A stretch of 24,509 bases of DNA, taken from contig VAYG01000004.1 of the NCBI GenBank assembly GCA_005885015.1, positions 7,770 through 32,278 on the forward strand. The letters are read 5' to 3'. The position numbers were made by a program, and so were the translations under genes. Origin of the DNA: Actinomycetota bacterium (GTDB taxonomy: Bacteria > Actinomycetota > UBA4738). This document shows positions 1 to 8,301 of the stretch, one piece after another. The stretch's first letter is position 1; each line of letters opens with the position of its first letter. The notes beneath the pieces are model-generated. The model saw only the letters and a list, made by a program, of their open reading frames with translations. It was not told the DNA's origin and ran no database searches.

Positions 1-785
1 TGGAGGTGTGGCAGTCGCCCCACGCGAACCACACGTTGTGGTCCGCGTCCAGGACGGCACCTTCGGGGAATGCCACGGCGTCCTCCCGCAGCACGTTGGT
101 CTCCTTCCACGTCTTGCCGCCGTCCGAGGAGCGCGCCAGATAGTGGTTCTTCAGGTGGGCGTAGGCCGTGTACACGTCGTCGCCATACGCGGCGGTCCAG
201 GGGTGGTCGCAGTTCGTGCACTCGGGACCGTTCACCTTGACCGCCGTGAACGTGGCGCCGTGGTCGGTGGACCTGGCCACGGCCACGTCGGTCTTGATGC
301 CCTTGATCCCGTACGCGAGGAAGCTCACGTACACGGTTCCGGTAGCCGGATCGACGGTGACCACGCAGTCGACCTGCCGGGGGTACTTGACGCCGCTGAC
401 CCGGTTCGACACGACGTGGCCCGGGCCGAACGACTTGCCCCCGTCGCTGGACACCCGGATGTAGATGCGGTTGGGGTTGCCCGAGGCGGGATCGCAGCCG
501 GTGTCCCCCGGGAAGTGCGCCCATACCACGTAGACGTAGCCGTCGGCGCTCGAGGCGATCTCGGGCTCCCAGTCGTCCCCGCCGCAGAAGCCGATCGCGG
601 TGGCGTCGCCGGCCGGGCGCACACCAGCCCGGCCGCGCCGATGAGTCCTTCACCTTCGGCCGAAGGATGGACGTGGTTCCCGTGCGGGCCCTCCCCGCCG
701 GGCCGGTGAAGGCCACCAGGGCCACCACCACCATGGCGAGGACGGCGAGGCTTCGGGTTCTCTGAGACGATCGGCGCCGGCGCAT
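1..785 (-). pseudogene. Secreted BNR/Asp-box repeat protein (sialidase-like), C-terminus off the window, probable frameshift
   Basis: The start ATG at 785 follows a strong ribosome site (AAGGAGG). The first residues are a run of arginines then a hydrophobic stretch (LAVLAMVVVALVAF), which reads as a signal peptide, so the product should be exported. From about position 649 leftwards a different frame carries a beta-propeller-like sequence with three Asp-boxes: SSDGGKSF (about 431-451), STDHGATF (about 248-271) and SSDGGKTW (about 107-131). It also has pairs of cysteines. This is typical of BNR-repeat or exo-sialidase-like propellers; substrate unknown. The signal-peptide frame and the propeller frame differ by one base and the propeller frame has a stop at 650-652, so the gene is frameshifted or has lost a piece between about 600 and 690. 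The only in-frame start for the propeller is a GTG at 622 with no ribosome site. The gene runs off the left edge. Family assignment is fairly sure, function is not. Confidence 0.6.
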
Positions 786-922
786 GTTTCCTCCTTGCCT
801 CTTGGACAGGGTGGGCACACTAGTGCCGGCCGATGGCGTGAGGCAAGAGCGTCTAGTTCGAACGAACCAAGACCAACGGTCCTATGAGGCGGCTGGGCCC
901 GCGCGTACCCTCACTCACGACC

Positions 923-1861
923 ATGAGCGGTCTTCCCCTGGTCCAGCCCGGCGTCCTCGAGGCCGTCACCCAGCATGTGAACAGCGCCTGGGCGCGCAAG
1001 GTCGGCGGCATCCTGGTCGGCCGGGCCGTCGTCGACCGGACCAGGGTCGAGGGAGCGCTGCCGGCGCGCCAGACCGAGGAATACGCGGACGAGATCGCCT
1101 TCCCCGCCCAGGTATGGGAGGAGGCCTACGCAGCACTGGGCCGATTCCCGGGGGCCAGGATCGTGGGCTGGTATCACTCCCATCCCGGCACCGGGGTCAA
1201 CCTGTCCGAATACGACCGCCGCATGCACACCACCCTGTTCGGCGAACCGATCAACGTCGCGCTGGTGATGGACCCGGTCTCGCAGCGGATGGCCTGGTTC
1301 GGGTGGATGATCGGGCGGCTCTCGCCGCTGGATCCGGGCGAGGCGTCGGACATGGTGGCGGTGGCTCCGTCTCCGCCCCGGGGCGTGGTCCGAGCTTCGG
1401 TCGCCGCGTTGGTCGCCCTGGGCCTCGGGGCGGCGGCCACGGGCGGGTATTGGATCGGAAGAGAGTCGCATCCGTCCACGCCTGTGACCGTCCAGGCTCT
1501 CCAGCACCGGCTCGACGCGCAGAGCGTCCGGGCCGCCCGCCTTCGAGAGCAACTCCGGGAGGCCGGGCAGAGACTCGCCGCCAGCGGGACCGAGCTGCGG
1601 CAGGCCACCGCGGACCTCGCCGCGGTGCGCACCCAACTGGCGGACGCTCGCAGCGCGCTGGCCAAGGCCCGTCGGGCCGCCCCCGCGGCCGTGCGCTATC
1701 GGGTGCAGACGGGTGACACGCTGTGGTCCCTTGCCGCTGCCTTCTTCGGAGATCCCTCCCGGTGGCCGGAGATCGCTCGCACCAACCGGGACCAGATCCC
1801 GAACCCGGATCGCCTGCTGGCCGGACAGGTCATCGAGATCCCGCTGCGCCCCGCTCGCTGA
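923..1861 (+). CDS. JAMM/MPN-domain protein with membrane helix, coiled coil and C-terminal LysM
   Basis: A 312-residue protein with four parts. Residues about 5-130 are a JAB1/MPN-like fold with the metal-binding pattern HSHP (85-88) followed by S95-x-x-D98. Residues about 144-168 are a single hydrophobic helix. Residues about 178-245 are Ala/Arg/Leu-rich with heptad-like spacing, probably a coiled coil. Residues about 258-307 are a LysM domain (YRVQTGDTLWSLA). LysM binds peptidoglycan, so the protein probably spans the membrane with LysM outside and JAMM in the cytoplasm. In active JAMM enzymes a catalytic Glu sits in a pattern like E-V-x-G-L-x-x-G; here that place appears to be Lys26 (RKVGGILVG), so activity is uncertain. 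It may be a metal-binding or pseudo-enzyme domain. The start at 923 fits the domain edge; an in-frame ATG at 884 would add 13 residues, and neither has a clear ribosome site. Confidence 0.8.
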   Translation: MSGLPLVQPGVLEAVTQHVNSAWARKVGGILVGRAVVDRTRVEGALPARQTEEYADEIAFPAQVWEEAYAALGRFPGARIVGWYHSHPGTGVNLSEYDRRMHTTLFGEPINVALVMDPVSQRMAWFGWMIGRLSPLDPGEASDMVAVAPSPPRGVVRASVAALVALGLGAAATGGYWIGRESHPSTPVTVQALQHRLDAQSVRAARLREQLREAGQRLAASGTELRQATADLAAVRTQLADARSALAKARRAAPAAVRYRVQTGDTLWSLAAAFFGDPSRWPEIARTNRDQIPNPDRLLAGQVIEIPLRPAR

Positions 1862-1922
1862 GGGCGCGCGGTCGCTCGCCGATCCCTGGGGGCACCTCCC
1901 TCGACTGACGGAGCGCCGTCCT

Positions 1923-1937
1923 CGCCGATAATCGGCG
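1923..1937 (+). promoter_or_regulatory. Palindrome containing a -10-like hexamer before the MFS gene
   Basis: CGCCGATAATCGGCG is a perfect inverted repeat (7-bp arms, 1-bp centre). It contains GATAAT at 1927-1932, 7 nt before the ATG at 1940, which has no ribosome site. This spacing fits a leaderless transcript. The palindrome could also be a repressor site covering that -10 element. The reading is inferred from sequence only. Confidence 0.4.
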
Positions 1938-1939
1938 CG

Positions 1940-3220
1940 ATGCCGGGCCCACGTCTTCGTCGAACCGCCGCCATCTTCGGGGTGCTCCGCAACCGGGAGC
2001 TCCGCGCCCTGTGGTTCGCCGACTGGATCTCCGACGTCGGCAACTTCGTCACCTCGATCGCGCTGGTCGTGTACATCTTCAACCTCACCGGCCGGGCCAC
2101 GGCGGTCGGGCTCGCCCTCGCCCTCGGGTCGATCCCGTGGTTCACCGTCGGGCCGTTCGCAGGACTGCTCGCGGACCGGGTCGATCGACGCTCCCTGATG
2201 ATCACGGCCAACCTGATCCGCGCGGTCCTGGTCGGCGCGCTCCCGTTCACCCGGGAGGTGTGGCAGGCGTACGCGCTCTCGCTGGCCTCGTTCATGCTCG
2301 CGCCCGTCCATCGGCCTGCTCGCTCCGCGTTCCTCGCCGACATCGCCCCGGAAGGGAAGCTCGTGCCGGCGCTGGCGGTGATGGAGACCACCCATCAGGT
2401 CCTGCACACCGTGGGCCCGGCCATCGGCGGGCTGGCCGTCCTGACCCTGGGCGCCCGCCACGCCTTCTTCCTCGACTCGGCCTCCTTCGTGATCGCCGCG
2501 GCGTTCCAGGCAACGATCGCCTCGCGGGGTGTTCCGACGGTCGAATCGGCCGGCTCGGCCGTCCAGGACCTCTGGGAGGGAGTGAGGGCGGTCTTCGCCG
2601 CCGGGGCCACCCGGACCTACATCCTGTTGAACTCCGTCCTGGGACTGGGCTTCGCGGGCGTGGAGGCGCTGCTGGTCGTGTACGTCCGGGACGAGCTCGG
2701 CCGTCCCAGCGGCCAGTACGGCATCGTCCTCGCGATGGCCGGGCTGGGCACGGTGCTGACGAGCCTGGCCATCGCCGCCGCCGACGAGCATCGTCCCCGC
2801 ACGCCGTGGGTCCTGGCGTCCGCGGCGGGGGTTGGGACGTTCGCCGTGGCCTTCCTTCACCCGTCGTTCCTCGCGCTGTTGCCGGTGGCCCTGGCCGCGG
2901 GGCTGGCCGACGCCGGCGTGGGGATCCCGATGACCGCCACGCTGGCCGAGTCACTCCCCGAGCGGCTTCGGGGCAGGGCCTACGCGGCGGTGGACACGAT
3001 GTGGGAGCTCACCGCGGCGATCGGGTTCCTCGGGTTCGCCTGGCTCGGTGAAGCGGGACGTCTCGGTGCCGCGAACGGCATGGGCGTGGCGGCCGTGGTC
3101 GGGTCCGCGCTGGGAGCGGCCGTCCTTCTCGGCGGAGGCGCCAGGGCCATCGCCGGCAGCGAACGAGCCCGGCTCGCTCCGAAGCCGGCCGGAGGATCAC
3201 CGGCCGGGCTGTCCGGCTAG
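1940..3220 (+). CDS. MFS transporter (MFS_3 / EntS-like exporter type)
   Basis: A 426-residue, strongly hydrophobic protein with about 12 predicted membrane helices, the usual size for major facilitator transporters. After helix 2 it has the MFS loop signature (GLLADRVDRRSLM), and the N-terminal region LRNRELRALWFADWISDVGNF matches the MFS_3 group, many of which export siderophores, drugs or macrolides. The substrate cannot be told from sequence. It stands alone: the JAMM-LysM gene ends about 80 bp upstream. Downstream it converges on the aldo/keto reductase gene, and the two stop codons share the palindrome CTAG at 3217-3220. There is no ribosome site before the ATG; translation is probably leaderless from the palindromic promoter just upstream. 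Confidence 0.85.
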   Translation: MPGPRLRRTAAIFGVLRNRELRALWFADWISDVGNFVTSIALVVYIFNLTGRATAVGLALALGSIPWFTVGPFAGLLADRVDRRSLMITANLIRAVLVGALPFTREVWQAYALSLASFMLAPVHRPARSAFLADIAPEGKLVPALAVMETTHQVLHTVGPAIGGLAVLTLGARHAFFLDSASFVIAAAFQATIASRGVPTVESAGSAVQDLWEGVRAVFAAGATRTYILLNSVLGLGFAGVEALLVVYVRDELGRPSGQYGIVLAMAGLGTVLTSLAIAAADEHRPRTPWVLASAAGVGTFAVAFLHPSFLALLPVALAAGLADAGVGIPMTATLAESLPERLRGRAYAAVDTMWELTAAIGFLGFAWLGEAGRLGAANGMGVAAVVGSALGAAVLLGGGARAIAGSERARLAPKPAGGSPAGLSG

Positions 3221-4026
3221 GCACAAGCCAGGCGCGAGACCAGGGCCCTCTCCTCCTCCCCGAACCACGGGGGTTCGCCGGCTGCAGCGTTCTCCGTGGT
3301 CCGTCCGATACGCGAGGTCGCCGGGATGGCCACGTAGCATCGGTGATCGGAGAGGATCCACTTGAGGAGCGCCTGGGCCCACGTGCCGACGCCGAAGGGC
3401 CGCAGCGGTTCCAGGGCTCGGGGCGGTGGCACCCGCCGCATGAGGTCGCCTTCACCGAACGGCCGCATCACCACCACTCCGATGCCCAGCTCCGAGGCCA
3501 GCGGGAGTATCAGCCGCTCGACCTCGCGCTGGCGAGGGTTGTAGGGCACCTGGATCGACCCGATCCGTCCCGTTCGCATGACCTGCGCCATCTCCTCGAA
3601 CGCCGACGGGTCGTAGTGGGTGACGCCGACGACGGCCACCCGGCCCTGGTCCCGTAGTCGTTCCAGCCTCGGCAGGTGCTCCCTCCACGCGAGCAGGTTG
3701 TGGACCTGGTAGATCTCCACCTGTCCACCGAAGACGCCAAGCGCGGCCCGGATCTGCAGCTCACCATCCCTGGCCGACCGGGCCCACACCTTCGTGGCCA
3801 CGGCCGCGGCATCGCGCCGCCCTTGGAGCGCGGCGCCCAACACGGTCTCGGCACGCCCGTACATGGGCGACGAGTCGAACAGGTTCGCTCCAGCCTCGAG
3901 GGCTTCGTCGACCCGGTTCCGCGAGTCGGTCAAAGCCTTCTCGCCGCGGACGTCGAACGTCCTCCACGTGCCGACTCCGACCACCGGGACCAGAAGCCCG
4001 CTTCGGCCGAGCCGCCGTTCCTCCAT
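3217..4026 (-). CDS. Aldo/keto reductase family protein
   Basis: A 269-residue TIM-barrel oxidoreductase of the NAD(P)H-dependent aldo/keto reductase family. The catalytic tetrad is visible: Asp51 and Tyr56 in FDSSPMYGRAE, Lys79 in ATKVW and His109 in YQVHN. The C-terminal part (VAIPATSRIGRTTEN) is the usual cofactor-binding segment. It is somewhat short for the family (often 270-330 residues) but looks complete. It is the last gene of a minus-strand operon, starting 6 bp after the adenosine deaminase stop. Its stop overlaps that of the converging MFS gene. Substrate unknown. Confidence 0.88.
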   Translation of the reverse strand: MEERRLGRSGLLVPVVGVGTWRTFDVRGEKALTDSRNRVDEALEAGANLFDSSPMYGRAETVLGAALQGRRDAAAVATKVWARSARDGELQIRAALGVFGGQVEIYQVHNLLAWREHLPRLERLRDQGRVAVVGVTHYDPSAFEEMAQVMRTGRIGSIQVPYNPRQREVERLILPLASELGIGVVVMRPFGEGDLMRRVPPPRALEPLRPFGVGTWAQALLKWILSDHRCYVAIPATSRIGRTTENAAAGEPPWFGEEERALVSRLACA

Positions 4027-4032
4027 CGGCTG

Positions 4033-5070
4033 TCAGCGTCCTTCGCCGAGCCAGACGAAGTGGCGGGCCCGAACCCGATCCTTCACGTGCTGTGGGAGGA
4101 AGCTTGCGTCGATGGCGGTTCGCGTGACCGTCCGGAGGTCCTCGTCCGTGAACCTGATCTCGGTCCGGGCCACCTCCCATTCATGGGAGAGGTCGATCCC
4201 CATGTACCCGGGGTCGTCGGAGTTGATCGTGACCTTCACTCCATCCCGCAGCAGCCGCCTGACGGGATGCTCGGCAACGCTGGCCACCCCTCCGGTCAGC
4301 CAGTTCGACGTCGGGCACATCTCCAGGACGACCCCTCGGGCCACGACGAGATCGCGCACCGCGTCGTCCTGTGCCACGGTCAGTCCATGGCCGAGCCGGG
4401 CAACCCCCAAGGTTTCGATGGCCTCGCGGGGGTAGTCCGGAGGGCCCGACTCCCCGTAGTGCGCGGTCAGGCCGAGCCCCGAGTCGAGGAGGGGCGAGAG
4501 GACCTGCCGGTAGGTCCGAGGAGGGAACCCCACCTCGGTGCCCGCGATGTCGAACCCAACCAGCTGATCATGGTGGCGGAGGGCAAAGTCCACGGTCGCC
4601 CTGGCGGATTCCAGCCCGTAGTCGCGGCTGAAGATGGCGATGAGCCCGACTGCCACGTCGCAGCCCGCGTCGACGGCCTCGTGCACGCCGGCCACGACGG
4701 CGTCCATCGCCCCATCCCAATCCAGGCCTCCGGGCTCGCAGAGGAAATGGGGCGAGAACCGGAGCTCGGCCAGCCGGACGTTCTCCCGGTCGAGGTCCTC
4801 GACGGCCTCGCGGGCGATCCGGCGCACTGCGTCGTAGGAGCGGATCGAGCTCTGGGCGATGGCGAAACCCGCCAGGGCGTCCTCCAGGCTGTCGACCGGA
4901 GAGACGAGGAGGGCGCGCGGTGCCAGCTCGGCCGCCGTTCGCCCTGGCAGCGGAACGCCGGCCTCGCGCGACAGATCGATGATGGTCCGCAGCCGGAGCG
5001 AACCCTCCAGGTGCCGGTGGAGCTCCACCTTGGAGGTGGCGCGGAGATCCAGTGATGCGGAATCCGGCAT
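4033..5070 (-). CDS. add: Adenosine deaminase family protein
   Basis: A 345-residue metal-dependent amidohydrolase of the adenosine/adenine deaminase family, which hydrolyses adenosine (or a related purine) to inosine and ammonia in purine salvage. Zinc-binding and catalytic motifs are present: KVELHRHLEGSL (His18, His20) at the N-terminus, HYGES (usual form HAGE), RLGHG, CPTSNW, and NSDDP near the C-terminus. Length is normal. The start lies 3 bp after the pdxH stop and there is no clear ribosome site, so it is probably translationally coupled. The family also has adenine and modified-nucleoside deaminases, so the exact substrate is not certain. The HYGE variant is a small departure from the consensus. 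Confidence 0.88.
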   Translation of the reverse strand: MPDSASLDLRATSKVELHRHLEGSLRLRTIIDLSREAGVPLPGRTAAELAPRALLVSPVDSLEDALAGFAIAQSSIRSYDAVRRIAREAVEDLDRENVRLAELRFSPHFLCEPGGLDWDGAMDAVVAGVHEAVDAGCDVAVGLIAIFSRDYGLESARATVDFALRHHDQLVGFDIAGTEVGFPPRTYRQVLSPLLDSGLGLTAHYGESGPPDYPREAIETLGVARLGHGLTVAQDDAVRDLVVARGVVLEMCPTSNWLTGGVASVAEHPVRRLLRDGVKVTINSDDPGYMGIDLSHEWEVARTEIRFTDEDLRTVTRTAIDASFLPQHVKDRVRARHFVWLGEGR

Positions 5071-5073
5071 CGG

Positions 5074-5691
5074 CTACGGCTGGAGCCGCTCGATCGTCCA
5101 GGTTCCGTCGGTCGCCCGCACGTATCGCAGCCGGTCGTGCAGGCGCGAGGGGCGGCCCTGCCAGAACTCGAACAGCTCGGGGACGACGCGGATGCCGCCC
5201 CAGTCCTCGGGAAGCGGGACCTCCTGGTCGCGGTAGCGGGCCGCGGCTTCCGCGTACCGCTGCTCCAGGATCGCCCGGCTCTCCACCGGGGCGGATTGGC
5301 GCGAGATCATCGCGCTCAGCTGCGCGTCCCGGGGCCGGGTCCGGAAATAGGCGTCCGACTCCTCTCGGGACAGCGCCTCGATCGTTCCGGTGACCCTGGC
5401 CTGCCTATGCAGCTCCGGCCATGACAGCGCCACGGCGGCCCGGGGGTTGGCCTCCAACTCGAGGCCTTTCTGGCTCCGACTGTTCGTGTAGAAGACCAGC
5501 CCGCGCCGATCGACCTCCTTGAGGATCACCATGCGCACCGATGGCCGCCCGTCCGCGGTGGCCGTGGCCAGGGCCATGGCGTCGGGCTGGGGGTTGCCGC
5601 TGGCTTGGGCTTCCTCGAACCACCGGGAGAGCTGTGCAAAGGGGTCGGCGTCGAGGTCACCTTCGTCCAGCCCACGATCCTGCTCGGCCAT
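5074..5691 (-). CDS. pdxH: Pyridoxamine 5'-phosphate oxidase
   Basis: A 205-residue FMN-dependent enzyme that oxidises pyridoxamine or pyridoxine 5'-phosphate to pyridoxal 5'-phosphate (PLP), the last step of B6 salvage. The family sequence is complete, with the N-terminal substrate/FMN segment (RMVILKEVDRRGLVFYTNS), QSAPVESR in the middle, and the C-terminal signature FEFWQGRPSRLHDR. The start ATG at 5691 has an upstream GGAGG-type ribosome site (5695-5700). It lies in the operon directly after a PLP-dependent dehydratase gene, which fits supply of that enzyme's cofactor; the link is inference. Confidence 0.93.
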   Translation of the reverse strand: MAEQDRGLDEGDLDADPFAQLSRWFEEAQASGNPQPDAMALATATADGRPSVRMVILKEVDRRGLVFYTNSRSQKGLELEANPRAAVALSWPELHRQARVTGTIEALSREESDAYFRTRPRDAQLSAMISRQSAPVESRAILEQRYAEAAARYRDQEVPLPEDWGGIRVVPELFEFWQGRPSRLHDRLRYVRATDGTWTIERLQP

Positions 5692-5705
5692 TCGTCCTCC
5701 CGGAC

Positions 5706-6671
5706 CTAGGGGATCGCCCCCGTGAGGATCGCGGCCAGCTTTGCCGCGTCGATGTTCCCCCCGCTGACCACGGCCACGACCTTCCCGCCACCCGCCTTCC
5801 CGGCGAACGCGGCCGCCACGGGCGCCGCCCCGGCGCCCTCGGCCACCACACGGTTGCGCACCGCCAGCAGCCGGACCGCCGCGGCGGCCTCGGCCACCGA
5901 GCAGGTCACCGAGCCGTCGAGCAGCGCCTGAACGAGGGGCCACATCGGCTCGAGGACGGCCTTGCCCCCTATCCCGTCGACGAAGCTGGGCTCGTACTCG
6001 ACCGGCGTGGGGCGTCCGGCGGCGAATGACGCGGCCGCCGGCGCCCCGGTGTCGACCTCCGAGGCGAAGACCCTGACGTCCGGCTTGATCGACTTGATCG
6101 CCGCGGCGATGCCCACCGACAGGCCACCGCCGCCGTACGGGACGACGACCGTATCCACGTCGGGCAGGTCCTCCATGATCTCCAGCCCGATGGTCCCGTT
6201 CCCGGCCATGACCGAGCGCTCGGCGAACGGGTGGACGAAAAACCGATCGGCCAAGGGCTCGAACCTCCGGTCGATCATGACCTGCCACCACGCGTCGAAG
6301 GGAACCTTCACGAACGTCCCCCCGAGCCGGGTGATCGCGGCCAGCTTGGCCTCCGGAGCGGAGTCCGGGACCACCGCCGTGCACGGCACGCCGAGCCGCC
6401 GGGCGTGCCACGCCACGCCCTGGGCCATGTTGCCCGCGCTGGCGGTGTAGACGCCGCGGACCAGCCTGGCCGGGTCGGCCAGGGCCAGGGCGTTCCCCGC
6501 TCCGCGGATCTTGAAGGAGCCGATCGGTTGGAGGTTCTCCAGCTTGAGATGGATCTCGCCCGGGGCGTCGTCCGCGGCCAGCGGCAGGAGCGGGGTGCGA
6601 ACCGCCCAGGGCGCGATGCGCTCTCGCGCGGCTCGCACGTCCTCGATCGACGGTGCCTCAACCACGGGCAC
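5706..6671 (-). CDS. PLP-dependent threonine/serine dehydratase family protein
   Basis: A 321-residue fold-type II PLP enzyme related to threonine/serine dehydratase and threo-3-hydroxyaspartate dehydratase. The PLP-binding lysine is in SFKIRGAGN, a phosphate-binding glycine loop is seen at YGGGGLSVGIA, and ASAGNMAQGVA is the usual substrate loop. It lacks the C-terminal ACT regulatory domain of biosynthetic IlvA, so it is a catabolic or specialised type. The chosen GTG start at 6671 has a GGAGG site and overlaps the end of the upstream cyclodeaminase gene by 14 nt, so the two are coupled. Neighbouring dehydratase and cyclodeaminase genes resemble the eutB-eutC pair of hydroxyectoine breakdown, but no other ectoine gene is visible, so that reading is only a possibility. 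Confidence 0.87.
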   Translation of the reverse strand: MPVVEAPSIEDVRAARERIAPWAVRTPLLPLAADDAPGEIHLKLENLQPIGSFKIRGAGNALALADPARLVRGVYTASAGNMAQGVAWHARRLGVPCTAVVPDSAPEAKLAAITRLGGTFVKVPFDAWWQVMIDRRFEPLADRFFVHPFAERSVMAGNGTIGLEIMEDLPDVDTVVVPYGGGGLSVGIAAAIKSIKPDVRVFASEVDTGAPAAASFAAGRPTPVEYEPSFVDGIGGKAVLEPMWPLVQALLDGSVTCSVAEAAAAVRLLAVRNRVVAEGAGAAPVAAAFAGKAGGGKVVAVVSGGNIDAAKLAAILTGAIP

Positions 6672-7662
6672 GCGTTCCTCCGAGCTCCACGCGGGTCCCC
6701 GAGCCGGTCGCCACGGCCCGCGCGTGGATCGCCCTGGCGGCAGCCAGGTCCTCCACAGCCAGTCCCACACCGCGGAACACGGTGATCTCGTCGTCCGACC
6801 GACGCCCGTCCACCTCTCCGGCGACCAGCTCTCCGAGCTCGCCGGCGATGTGATCCTCGCCGATGGCGCCCTCGTCCCTGGACTGGACGAACTCGCCCGC
6901 CTCGTTCACGGCCGATTCACGCCGGTCCACGAACAACCTCGCCCGGACGATGGCGTCGGTGTCCAGCTCCCGGTTCACGGGGCCGACCGCCCCGATGGCG
7001 TTCACGTGGCATCCGGGGGCGAGCCACTGTCCCTGAAGGATGGGTAGCGGCGACGAGGTCGTTGTGCACACGACATCGGCCTCCTCCACGGCCTCGCGCG
7101 CGGATCCGGCCACCTCGACGACGATCCCGTGGCGGCGCCGTCCCTCGTCGGCGAACCCCTCCGCGTGGTCGCGGTTCCTGCTCCATACACGAACGCGGCG
7201 GAGCGGGCGAACCAGGGCCATCGCCTCGAGGTGCGTCCGCGCCTGGGTCCCCGACCCCAGGATGGCCAGGTCGCCGGCGTCGGCCTTGGCGAGCAGCCGG
7301 GTGGCCACGCCGCTCACCGCGGCCGTCCGGATCGCGGTGATCTCCGTCGCGTCGATGACCGCCAGCAACCGGCCCTGTTCGCTTTCGAACAGCAGCACCG
7401 CACCCTGGTGAGAGTCGAACTCCGTCCCGAGGTTGCCGGGAAACACCGTGATGACCTTGATCGCCATGGTTCGCTCGGACGGGATGATCGACGGCATCGA
7501 GGCCATCGCGCCGGTCCGATCGGGCATCCATACCACGGTCCGCAGCGGCATGATCGCCTCTCCCCTGGCCAGCGCGGCCAGCGCCTGGGCCATCGCGTCC
7601 ATGCACTCGGCCATCGGCAGCAGCGCGGGGACCTCGCGCTGGGAGACGACCAGGACCTCCAC
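6658..7662 (-). CDS. Ornithine cyclodeaminase / mu-crystallin family protein
   Basis: A 334-residue NAD(P)-dependent enzyme of the OCD/mu-crystallin family. Visible motifs are MPLRTVVWMPD and AIKVITVFPGN (substrate-binding basic residues), AIRTAAVSGVAT, and the Rossmann loop LGSGTQARTHLEA. Members include ornithine cyclodeaminase, alanine dehydrogenase, ketimine reductase and EutC; the sequence alone does not decide among them. It is the first gene of the minus-strand operon. The GTG start at 7662 follows AGGAGG (7667-7672) by 4 nt; longer in-frame extensions lack family similarity. A TACAGT hexamer (7690-7685 on this strand) could be its -10 element. Confidence 0.86.
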   Translation of the reverse strand: MEVLVVSQREVPALLPMAECMDAMAQALAALARGEAIMPLRTVVWMPDRTGAMASMPSIIPSERTMAIKVITVFPGNLGTEFDSHQGAVLLFESEQGRLLAVIDATEITAIRTAAVSGVATRLLAKADAGDLAILGSGTQARTHLEAMALVRPLRRVRVWSRNRDHAEGFADEGRRRHGIVVEVAGSAREAVEEADVVCTTTSSPLPILQGQWLAPGCHVNAIGAVGPVNRELDTDAIVRARLFVDRRESAVNEAGEFVQSRDEGAIGEDHIAGELGELVAGEVDGRRSDDEITVFRGVGLAVEDLAAARAIHARAVATGSGTRVELGGTRARG

Positions 7663-7772
7663 GACACCTCCTGGGACGCGGCGCACTGTAACACCGGGGG
7701 TAAGGCCGCCGGCCGGAGCGGTTGTGGCCGGGGGTGACGGGGAGCGGTTCCGTCCCGTACCCTCGGACCACC

Positions 7773-8297
7773 ATGACCGGCATCGCCAAAGGAACGGAGA
7801 CCACCCCTGCCACCGGCGGCAAGGCCCCATGGTCCGGATCGGTCGTGGGAATCCACATCGTCGCCGCCGCGAAAGAGCCGATGACCTCGGTACAGGAAGT
7901 GGCGGCGGTGGCCGGACGGGGGCTCGACGGCGACCGGTACTTCGACCGGACCGGATCCTTCTCGAGCCGCCCGGGAACCGGACGCCAAGTCACGCTGATC
8001 GAGTCCGAGGCCGTGGAGGATGCCCGCCGCGACTACGGGCTGCGGATCCAGCCCGGCGAGGCGCGCCGCAACATCGTGACGGAGGGCGTGGCCCTCAACC
8101 ACCTGGTTGGACAGGATTTCCTGGTGGGCGAGGCTCGCCTCCGGGGCATGCGCCTGTGCGAACCGTGCGAGGACCTGGCGGAGCTGACCGGGCAACCCGT
8201 GGTCAAGGCGCTGATCCATCGGGGCGGTCTGCGCGCGGAGATCCTCGAGGGCGGGATGATCCGCGTGGGCGACACCATCCGCCCGGCGGAGCTGTAG
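7773..8297 (+). CDS. MOSC domain protein
   Basis: A 174-residue stand-alone MOSC domain, the beta-barrel found in molybdenum cofactor sulfurases and YiiM-type molybdoenzymes. Typical features are GLDGDRYF near residue 50, QVTLIESEAVE, RRNIVTEGV, and the conserved cysteine region RLCEPC (two cysteines). Members bind or transfer sulfur or act as Moco-dependent reductases; the specific role here is unknown. It diverges from the cyclodeaminase operon across a 110-bp gap and converges on the DegV gene. TACCCT at 7757-7762 is 10 nt before the ATG and could be a -10 element, with no ribosome site, so a very short or absent leader is likely. Confidence 0.85.
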   Translation: MTGIAKGTETTPATGGKAPWSGSVVGIHIVAAAKEPMTSVQEVAAVAGRGLDGDRYFDRTGSFSSRPGTGRQVTLIESEAVEDARRDYGLRIQPGEARRNIVTEGVALNHLVGQDFLVGEARLRGMRLCEPCEDLAELTGQPVVKALIHRGGLRAEILEGGMIRVGDTIRPAEL

Positions 8298-8301
8298 GTC
8301 C

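Noticed and set aside
8..709. A 233-codon plus-strand open frame at the left edge
   Set aside because: It is the shadow of the minus-strand propeller; composition is Val/Gly/Arg-rich and no motif is present.
911..2860. A 649-codon open frame on the minus strand opposite the JAMM-LysM and MFS genes
   Set aside because: It is Arg/Gly/Pro/Asp-rich with no family motif and lies antisense to two clear genes; long antisense frames are usual in G/C-rich DNA.
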